Assembly (NCBI GenBank): GCA_023548195.1
Contig: JAJHZJ010000413.1
Coordinates: forward strand, 14,691,941-14,755,940
Origin: Bettongia penicillata ogilbyi
Lineage: Eukaryota; Chordata; Mammalia; Diprotodontia; Potoroidae
DNA length: 64,000 nt
Reading direction: 5' to 3'
Shown here in pieces: positions 55,490-64,000 of the stretch; position 1 is the first letter of the stretch; each line of letters starts with the position of its first letter. The notes under the pieces were generated by a model that was not told the origin of the DNA, did no database searches, and saw only the letters and a program-made list of their open reading frames with translations. The position numbers and the translations under genes are program-made.

Positions 55490-57535
55490 CAGCGCTTTTC
55501 CACTATCTAGTATCTGAAATCACATAAATTTTATTTAATTTGAAGTGTCTCTTGGGATCCTTTATTACATGGCAGAAAGGCTCCTAATACCAAAGAAATA
55601 GTGACAGATTGCATTAGTTTATCTCACAGTCAGGCCCAATCTTAAGGCCAATCATAGTTTTAAAAGGACAATAGGTGGCACTATTGTATTGACAAACCCA
55701 AGACAAGATTGTGACAATTGTCTATATCTCTTTTGAATTTAAAAAAACAAAACAACCCACTAATATTGAAGAGTCATGTTCATTACCAGCTTTCATTTGA
55801 GGTTAATTTTCCTCTCATTTTTATTCTCATCATGCTGGAGATGTGTCTGCAAATCTTACATGTTAAACTGACACTGAGTTTCTGCATAGGGATCAAAGTG
55901 AAATGGACAATGAAGAGGAAGGTTGCTCCTGATGGGTCAGCAGGAGAAGCATGGGGCTGGAAAAAAGGTAAGCTATAGAAAGAAATGTGAAGCTCAGAGG
56001 GAGGGGACAGGCCTCCAACAACCAAGTGGTTTGGGCCCTTCAGGTGTAAGCTATATTGGAGAAACCTTCACTCCCCACCATTGCAGACTCCAAGATAACA
56101 ATTCATTACTTCCTTTCGGCCCAAAAAATCTCTCTTGGGGGCCTGGAGCTATTTTCTCTCTTTTTGGTTTAAATGTTTATTTTGGCTTTATAAACAGTGG
56201 TAACTACCTACACTTCCTAGTTAGGATGTACTTAATGGGAATATAGGTGGGAGGGAGTAGTTGAGACTAGGGGTGCGGGGTGTATTCATGAGGGGGACAT
56301 GTCCCCAGGAAAGATATAAAGATAACACTGAGACTTAGAGAGGCACTGTCTATGACTGGGGGCTTAGAGCTAAGTATAAAGATAATTACAGATCCTTTGA
56401 AACTACTTTGCAGAGTAGAGAAGTGCATTTTCTTGGAACCCTCCCTCTCCTGAAAGTGAATCGGTAGTAAGGTGAGGGAAAAAATAGGAATGGGGTAAAT
56501 AAATTTGCTTACCGCACAGTCCCTTTAACACTGATCCAAGTGGGAAAGAGTTCATGGTCCATGAACTAGTGCTAGCTTCTCACTCTATTTCCTTCATTTT
56601 GAAGGGGATAGAATTAAAAATAAAATTATTTTGTCCCTTAAAATAGACCAGTGATTTTAGTAAAGGAAGGCAGATGTATCTAGGAGCTTTCTTACTAAGG
56701 AAAACTGTGTGTGTGTGTTGAAACTTTTTTCTTTTTCTCTAACATGTTGAGAATTCCTACAATGAATATATCAGAGCCTCAGAGATGGAAGAACCTCAGA
56801 AGGCACTTAAATGAAACCATCTGAAGGTGGAGGGAGAGGAAGATATATCTTATTCTACTTTTTATTTTTAAATTTAAATCCAAAATAAGAAATAAAAAAG
56901 AAACAAATTTAAATACTAAAACTAAAAGAATACAAAATAAGAAAAGAAACATTGTCTTGTGCACAGCAGAGTGTGAGAGAGGATTCAAAATATACAGCAA
57001 TAAATTTCCATTTCAAGAAAGCCTGTATAATAGTTACTACTCATTATGTTGAGCTGTCCCTCTGGTAAGCCTCTGGTAAGATCCTAATCATTCTGATTGT
57101 GTCCAGAAGATAGCATTTAGGCAGGGGCAGGGGCCCCATGGTGTCTGAGCTTCAGTAGATCAGTAGGTGTCTTGAACCTACTGAGTGCAGTAGGCTCAAG
57201 GGTCAGGGCAGAAAAGGGGAGGGGAATGGAGGGGAGGAGAGGGGAAGGGACCCTAAAAAAGTATTAAGAAGACCAGCTCAGATCTTCCCTCCAGAAGTTC
57301 TGCAAAGTCCTAACTTTGAATCTGAAGCTGTGAAAGTGAGTAAATAAAGAGAATTCTGTCATAAAGAGCTATAACAGTGACAGGGAAGCTAAGGATACAA
57401 GACCAGAAGAAGAGAGTGACTTAAAATTCTACAAACACTGCATCAAAGGAAAATGTAGTGTGGGCACAAACTCAACTATAATTCTTGGAGAGAAGTAGCA
57501 AGAGGTTTTTTGTTTTTTTTTTTAAGAGAGTTAAA
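55490..57535. other. Intergenic stretch without assignable feature
   Basis: Mixed unique-looking sequence with a short (GT)n at about 56709-56720, an A-rich segment at 56860-56945 and G-rich runs at 57210-57250. Several short open frames exist without motifs. No repeat core was recognised. Confidence 0.45.
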
Positions 57536-57536
57536 A

Positions 57537-58735
57537 GATATTTGGCTACAATATTCCTTTTCCTTTTAGTTTTTAGTTTTCCTTTCCTTTTAGTATCTCT
57601 TTCCACAGGCAATCAGTGGATTCTTTCCATTTCTATTTTACCCTCTGGTTCTAGAATATCAGGGCAGTTTTCCTTGAAAATTTCTTGAAAGATGTCTAGG
57701 CTCTTTTTTTGATCATGACTTTCAGGTAGTCCAATAATTTTTAAATTTTCTCTCCTGGATCTATTTTTCAGGTCAGTTGTTTTTCCAGTGAGATATTTCA
57801 CATTGTCTTCTATCTTTTCATTCTTTTGGTTCTGTTTTATGATTTCTTGGTTTCTCTTAAAGTCATTAGCTTCCCTTTGCTCCATTCTAATTTTGAAGGA
57901 ATTATTTTCTTCAGTGAGCTTTTGGGCCTCCTTTCATTTGGCCAATTCTGCTTTTTAAGGCATTCTTCTCCTTGTTGGCTTTTTGAACTTCTTTTGCCAT
58001 TTGGGTTACTCTATTTCTTAAGGTGTTATTTTCTTCAGTTTTTTTTTTTTGGTTCTCTTTTAGCAAGTTATTGACTCATTTTTCATGATTTTTTTTGCAT
58101 CACTCTCATTTCTCTTCCCAATTTTTCCTCTACTTTTACCTGGTTTTCAGAATTCTTTTTGAGTTCCTCCATGTCCTGAGATTAATTCATACTTCTCTTC
58201 AAGGCTTTTGATGTATTAGCTTTGACTCTGCTGTCCTCCTCTGCTTGCATGTCCTGATCTTCTTTGTCAACAAAGTAAGATTCTATAGTTTGAATTTCTT
58301 ACAATGTTTAACCATTTTCCCAGCCTAATACATGACTTTCTAACTCTTTGTCAAGGTAGGACTATTGCTTCTAGTGGGGGTGGGAGGACTGTCCCAGGCT
58401 TCAGGGATTTTGTATCAGTCACTAGATCTGCCACTATCTGTGGGCCCAGAGCTCCAGAAACAGCCTCTGCTGCCAGACTGGGGTCAAACTCTTTCAGACT
58501 GGGAGCACCTCTTTCACCCAGTCTCACAGAGCTTTCCCACTAACCTTTTTTGGCGTTTGTGGCTCGAGAAGTCTGAAAACTACCATAGTTGCCAGTGATT
58601 CAGTCCCTTGAAGCCTGTTACCCAGAGTGCTCTCCTCTCCCTGCCCTGTGTGAAAGACCCTTCCTGTTGAATTTCCAGGTTGTCTTGGTGGGAATTTGCT
58701 TCACTCTGTCATTTGTGCCTTCTGTGGACAGAATA
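57537..58735 (-). mobile_element. HAL1/L1 fragment: 5' UTR and ORF1, tail missing
   Basis: The minus strand runs from 5' UTR (about 58735) through the ORF1 coiled coil (about 57840-58280) to the RNA-recognition region at 57613-57885 (RRENLKIIGLPESHDQKKS, KENCPDILEPEGKIEMERIH). Homology to the other copies fades near 57537, before the ORF1 C-terminal domain, and the non-coding tail is absent. So this copy lacks its 3' end, unlike usual 5'-truncated insertions. Confidence 0.75.
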
Positions 58736-59398
58736 TGGAGGCTCCAACAATGAAGGAATCTTGGATTCCAAGAGAATGAAAGATGGCCCTTGAGGATGAC
58801 AATAACTTTTTAAGGGAAACTTTTCTGGAATAGTAAGGAAAGGACTTTAAAAGTCACTAGAAATGGGGCAAATTAAAGAGAATTAAAATAAGGCACATTT
58901 TGGGAACTTGAACTATTGGGAAATGTAATGTAGGTAACAGATCTTAAGGATAGCACATTCTAGGCCTAGGCTATAAGTTTAATGCATAGGATAATCCTTC
59001 ATAAAGAGCATATAAAATATAACATTGGATAGGATTAGCACTGGTATTATCAAGATTCCCCATTTTTAGTGAAGATATAGAATTTGAAGTGCACACACCA
59101 ATTGTGTGATGAAAGGCAGAAAGAAGATTTCCCATTTGAGACATTCAATGACAGGGGCTGTATCTTTGCTTAATCAAAGACTCATATACCCATCCAGAAA
59201 ATGGTCCTAGGTCTGAGTGTCCAGATTAGTTGAATGAGCCTGAGTTTATTCCTTTGGCCCTGGCTATATGGAATGTATCAGAAGATAAGTCCCTTTCTAA
59301 TTTCCTCCTTTTACATACAAGGAAATTTTAAAATATACTATTATCATATTAGGATGTGTGTGTTTTTGGTATAGGTCCTGTAAAACACATCCTTAGAG

Positions 59399-59540
59399 CA
59401 GAGGTTCTTAACCCTTTTTTGTACCATGGACCCCTTTGGCAGTCTTGCCAAATCTTCCAATTAATGTTTTCAGATGCATAAATTCAAATACAAAGTATTA
59501 CAAGTCACGTTATATAGAAATACAATTTTCAACATATGCA
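59399..59540 (+). mobile_element. hAT-like end fragment
   Basis: CAGAGGTTCTTAACCCTTTT, CCATGGACCCCTTTGGCAGT and TTTTCAGATGCATAAATTC follow an ancient mammalian hAT-type element. Only one end is retained. A MIR-like piece follows at 59560-59640. Confidence 0.5.
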
Positions 59541-60596
59541 GTTTTAAAAGTTCACAAAACCCAGGATGGGCCAGGGTCACTCAGCTGATATATTTCAGAG
59601 GTGAGACCTTGAACCCAGAACTTTCTGACTCCTATCCCAAAATGTACCATAATGGCAACGTTGTATTATTTGTAGTTATATTATGTGGAGAACGACTGTT
59701 GTGGAGGAATATAGTTATTACTCTAAACAAAGTACATCCTGAATTTCCAATAACAAACAAACACTTTTGATACAGATCAATTGTCATGTGGGAACTGCCT
59801 TTCTAGGGACTGTCTTCAATTACATGAAAGACTACTGTGCTAAAACTCTTCATTTCTACAAAAGCAGTCACGAGAGAATGGGCTTCAACAATAGAAGTCC
59901 AGTAAGAGATCAGCAAAAGGTCTTAATCATAAGGGAGGGTCAAACCCTCTGGTGGTCTCTGACTCTTTTTGTAAAATAGGACAGACAAATGGCCCTTTGT
60001 CTTGAATGGTTTGTGGTTGCTCAGCCTGAAGGCAGGGGGCTGGACCAAATGATATCCTGAAGTCTTTCCTCTCTCTGTTTGTCTATGTTTTTGTGAAAAG
60101 AAAATCAACCTCTGACTCAGACTTGAGCAAAAACAATTCCTTGGGCCAAATAACACTGCTATTAACTCAACTTTGTGTTAACCAGGAGCAGCACATGCAA
60201 GGGCACTTCCTGCCTTGAGCTGAGTAAATTTATCTAAGACAATAAAGAAGAAATGATGGGAAAAGTCTAATGTCAAGTTCAAGGAATGTGCAGAATTCCA
60301 GAGTCTGTTTCTAGGATTTATGTAACTCAGCCAGAGGCAAATGCCATTATGCTATTTCTAGTTCAGGCAGCAATAGCTGTATATGCCATGTTTACTTGCC
60401 CCTACCCTTCTCCCCCTGCCCAAATATGTTTCCCTCACATCCTCAGTTTGAGAACAAAATGAAGGAAAATATTTTGAGATTATAATTGTTCTGTGCATGG
60501 AGGCTTCTCTTTGTAGAGGAAACATGTCCCTTTGGGGCATAGGTTTAGTAGCAGTATAGCTAGGTCAAAGGATGGTCACAGTTTATTTTTAAAAAT

Positions 60597-60773
60597 CTTG
60601 TAATATATCATTACAAGTACATATGTAACATATAATATATGTAACATAATATATGATAAATATTTAATTTTATGTTATAATACAAAATTATAGCTATTTT
60701 ATATTGTTATTTATATTATTTATAATATAAATATATTTATAATATAAAATTAGAAATATAATTATTTTTTAAA
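60597..60773. repeat. AT-rich low-complexity tract
   Basis: About 177 bases of nearly pure A and T with many ATATAAT and TATAATATAA words. A short L1-3'-end-like fragment (GTTTAGTAGCAGTATAGCTA) sits just before it at 60541-60590. 59640-60540 shows nothing else. Confidence 0.85.
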
Positions 60774-61439
60774 AAAGGAAACTTACCTTTGTCAGGGGAG
60801 ACAAAGGATTCTATTAAAGAAACCACAGATGTTTGCCACAGGCTTGTCCGGCTGTATGGCAACTTCCTCCCCACCCCACTTCTTTTGGTCTTGGGGTATA
60901 GGGCAATGAGGTCCTCAGTGCGTCTCAAATCCTGCAGTGAGACACTTAGGCAGTGAGGTGAGGCCAGGGTAGCTTCCTGGACTTCTTCCCCTGGATCAGA
61001 GATACTTTGGGGAATATGAAATTTACGAGGAAAGGCAATCCTCAACGTAAACACCATCTTTTAACCATTTTGCAAATTGTCTCCTCCTTTCTCCACTCTG
61101 TGTCTCTCTCACACGCCCAAGCAGTGTTTTACTTTAAGTAGCAATTTTCAGATATATGAGAAATTGTTGAAGGAAGAGAAAGATGTGAGGCAATCTAGAT
61201 TCCAATTCATTTTTGAAATCTATAGTTGTGTAAGTCACTATTCTTAGGTAAATGGGGCTGAGAATTTCTGTTTGAGTGATTAATGCCGTTTTCCAAGAGC
61301 ACTGACAGACTAGGATGCAGAGGCTTTCATATCTAATCCCTACATATCTTATTCCTGTATCTGCAAGAAGTCATCAAAAAGAAAGGGGAATAAATGATAT
61401 ATATGGACAATCGTAATAACTGATATATGCACAATTCTT

Positions 61440-61615
61440 TGTATACCTTATCTCAGTTGAGTGTCATAACCAACTTTTGACAAAGGTGCTATTATCACCA
61501 TTATAGACGGAGAAAGTGAGACCCTGAGAGGTCTCCTATAGCCACACAGCTAGTGTCAGAGATGGGATTTGAACCCAGGTCATTCTGATTCTAAGTGCTC
61601 CATTCTTTCCTCTAG
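61440..61615 (+). repeat. MIR3-type CORE-SINE
   Basis: TACCTTATCTCAGTTGAGTG, AAAGGTGCTATTATCACCAT, AGCCACACAGCTAGTGTCAG and GGATTTGAACCCAGGTCATT in order. 60780-61440 and 61620-62420 show no firm feature; 62310-62405 is a C/T-rich tract. Confidence 0.7.
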
Positions 61616-62424
61616 CCCACACTGCTACATTTATTTACAAAGGGCAAGTCTCTTTAGAAATCTAGAATTCTATGATAATAGGTAATCACTTGTTGGCCAG
61701 GTTTAGCTTGAGTTGTGCTTGTTTAGAGTAAGAGAAATACCAGGAATGAAAAGTGAACTAGCTTTGACCCAGAGTGCCTGCAATTCCATGGGCTTATTTA
61801 AGAATCATTGAGACATTCCTTAGATGCTAGTTTTAAGTAACAGTGGAGAAACTAATGCTAGAGTATGTTTATGGGCTTTGAGATGAAGGCTTAGTGTGGG
61901 GGTTGTAAAAAGGAGGTCATTGCTAGGAGTCAGCGAGTTTGCCAGAATCAGTGTAGGACAAGGCAAGTTAGGAGCACAGAGCTCTGTGGTGCTTTTTGTG
62001 AGGATCCCCATGCCCAGGAGGGGGAAGATGGGAAATGGTCTCCAAATGGACTTAGAATATAGGGAGTTTATAGCAGTGCATTATAGTTTTGGAATAATAC
62101 TTTTTATTGCCTCCATTTCTCTCTGAAAAGAACTTTAAGGAATCTTTCTAAACACCAGTCAGTAATGGTTAGGACATGGTGAGGTTTCAGAAGTGTGAAA
62201 TTTTTATAGTGGGGTTGTTTTTCTTTATTTCTCTCTTCTCTGACTAAACTCTTCAAAAAAGAAGTCTATACTAAGTGCCTCCACTTTGTCTCCTCTCTTT
62301 TTTCTAAATCTTCTTCAATATGACTCCCTCCCTTTTTCCTCCTCTCCCCTTCCTCATTTTGTTTTTCTTCCCCCTTTATCCTCCTCTCTTCTTCTCCCCC
62401 TCTCCCTGTCTCTGTCTCATATCT

Positions 62425-64000
62425 TGTAAATGGAAGCTAATCTTAGAAGGAAGGCCTGAAGGAAAACCCAAGAAAAGGCAGAGAATCTGGAGGAGGAGTA
62501 TCGTGGTATAAGGAGTACCAGACCAGTGGAGCCAGATTATAGAACACAAAGGGGGGAGTAAAGGTTAAGAATAGAGGAAAAGTAAGAAGAGACCGGCAAA
62601 TGAAGGGTTTTAAATGCCAAATGTAAGAGTTGATAGGAAAATGAAATGGTGTGGCTTCAAGAAAGTCACTATGATCATTGAGTAGAGGGTGAATTGGAGT
62701 AGGGAAAGACTTGAGTCAGAGAGACCACCCAGAAGGCTCTGGCAATAATCCACGTGTGAGGTCATGAGCTCACTAGTGTGGTGGCTGTGGGAGTGGAGAG
62801 AAGAGGTCATAGGTAAAAGGTATTTTGAAGGCAGAAAAGGACTTGGCACAGACTGGCTATATAGAGAGTAAGAGTGAGGAGTTGAGAACAAAACCTAGGT
62901 TGTAAGTCTGGGTGATTGGGAGAATGCTATATCCTTGAGAGTAATAGTAAAGTTGAGAAATGGGGAGGTTTGTAGGGTGGTGCTGGTGTGGGAAGATAAA
63001 CTTGATTTTGGCCATGTTGAGCTTGAGATGCCTACAGGACTGAGAAGTTCAAAGGGCCCTTACTGATGCATGATTCAGGCAAAGATTATGGCTGGATATA
63101 CGCATCCAAAAATTACATGCACAGAAATGATCTCTGACAATTGAAGATGAACTCTAAATGAGATTATGCACAGAGAGAATATGGGCTGTGAAAGAACCGT
63201 AGGGGATCCCCATGTTTAGTGGATAATTCCTGAATGCATATCCAACTAAGAAGACTGAGAAAAAGTGGTCAGTCAGTTAGGAGGACCAGGAGAGAAGAGT
63301 GTTTGAAAATTTAAAGAGAAGAGAATATCCTGGACGGGGAAAGGGTGATAAACAGTTTCAAATGTTGCAGCTTGGTCATGAAGGAGGAGGGTTGAGAAAA
63401 ATTGCTTGTAACAATTAAGAGATCCTTGGTAAAGAGGTTTAAATTAATGATAAGTTTGGAAGTTCAATTGGCTTAGAGACAAAAAAGAAAAGAAGTGGAG
63501 GCACCTAGTGTAGATGGTTTTCTGAAAGAGTTTAGCTAAGAAGGGGAAAAAAGATACAGTATGGTAGCTGGCAAAGATGACTGGATCAAGTGAAGGTTTT
63601 TGTAAGGATGTGGGTGAGGGACATAAATATATTTGTAGCCAGCAGGGAAGGAGCCAATGGATGGGGAGAGAATGAAGATAAGATCATAGGTTAGAGAGAC
63701 AGTGGAGATGGTAGGGAGCATTTAGTCTAGAGTGGTTGGGATGAAGAGTGCCTATCCAGGGGGTTGAGTGATTTGCTTTGACAAAGAGGAGGACCATTTC
63801 TTCATATGGGAAGCTAGAGAGAGAAGATATCTAAGTAATGTGAGATGGGGAGGGGAACAGAAAGCACTCTTGGTGAATGGCCTCAATTTTATTGGTAAAA
63901 TTTGAGGCCAGGTCCTCAACTGAGGGGCGGGAAGAAGGGGGATGAGAAGACTTGAGGAGAGGCAAGACTATTTGGAATAGCTACTCGAGAGTAGGGCTGT
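62425..64000 (-). mobile_element. L2 LINE, decayed reverse transcriptase and C-terminal region
   Basis: The minus strand keeps recognisable L2 coding blocks broken by frameshifts. Near 63610-63700 there is a GSFPAGYKYIYVPH stretch, the L2 SLFPAAYK-type reverse transcriptase lead, with a KNLHLIQSSLPA-like follow-up in the place of the NYRPISLL region. Near 62640-62890 the late ORF2 is open for 93 codons (HTSELMTSHVDYCQSLLGGL). The element continues past the window end. No functional protein is possible. Confidence 0.75.

Noticed and set aside
62610..62891. 93-codon minus-strand open frame
   Set aside because: It is the remnant of the late L2 ORF2, without a start in context and flanked by frameshifts.

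Overview
This is mammalian nuclear DNA, almost certainly from a marsupial. The evidence is one intron-containing vertebrate gene, a CpG-island promoter, and a dense set of interspersed repeats. Those repeats include Mar-1/WSINE-type CORE-SINEs (one type with a Bov-B/RTE-like 3' end), half-LINE1 (HAL1) elements with a long non-coding tail, marsupial-type L1 3' ends, L2, L3/CR1, RTE and hAT DNA transposons. The WSINE-like poly(A) SINEs lean towards an Australian (australidelphian) lineage, but this is inference. No prokaryotic operon, CRISPR array, rRNA or tRNA gene is visible.

The only protein-coding gene I can support is SEC61G on the + strand, the 68-residue gamma subunit of the Sec61 ER translocon. 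It has a non-coding exon 1 inside the CpG island (about 27480-27556), then exon 2 (30150-30249), exon 3 (32314-32416) and exon 4 (from 38432, stop at 38439-38441, ATTAAA signal at 38571-38576). All junctions follow GT-AG and the spliced frame is intact. The TATA-less promoter carries GC boxes, a reverse CCAAT box, ETS motifs and a perfect RFX X-box.

Layout. 1-1368: 3' part of a HAL1 element (+). 1480-26200: intergenic DNA with SINEs, a 3'UTR-like retrocopy, a hAT transposase remnant (about 4880-6110), L1 3' ends (6130-6830, 9662-10620, 11130-12805), two L2 zones, a non-LTR element (16400-17065) with a SINE sharing its 3' end, and a HAL1 bracketed by target-site duplications (19261-21530). 21531-24900 is mostly unassigned. 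26936-28195: CpG island. 27480-38600: SEC61G, with Mar-1 SINEs in intron 1 and a second duplication-bracketed HAL1, antisense, in intron 3. 38600-64000: intergenic DNA with a 7SL RNA pseudogene, a 37-bp minisatellite, hAT non-autonomous elements, MIR-like SINEs, a 3'-truncated HAL1 and a long decayed L2 that runs off the end.

I found no undescribed multi-gene system. The points most worth a second look are the X-box in the SEC61G promoter, the LINE/SINE pair with a common 3' end, the structurally different HAL1 copies, the 7SL-derived sequence, and an unexplained 13-bp perfect inverted repeat at 53448-53490.
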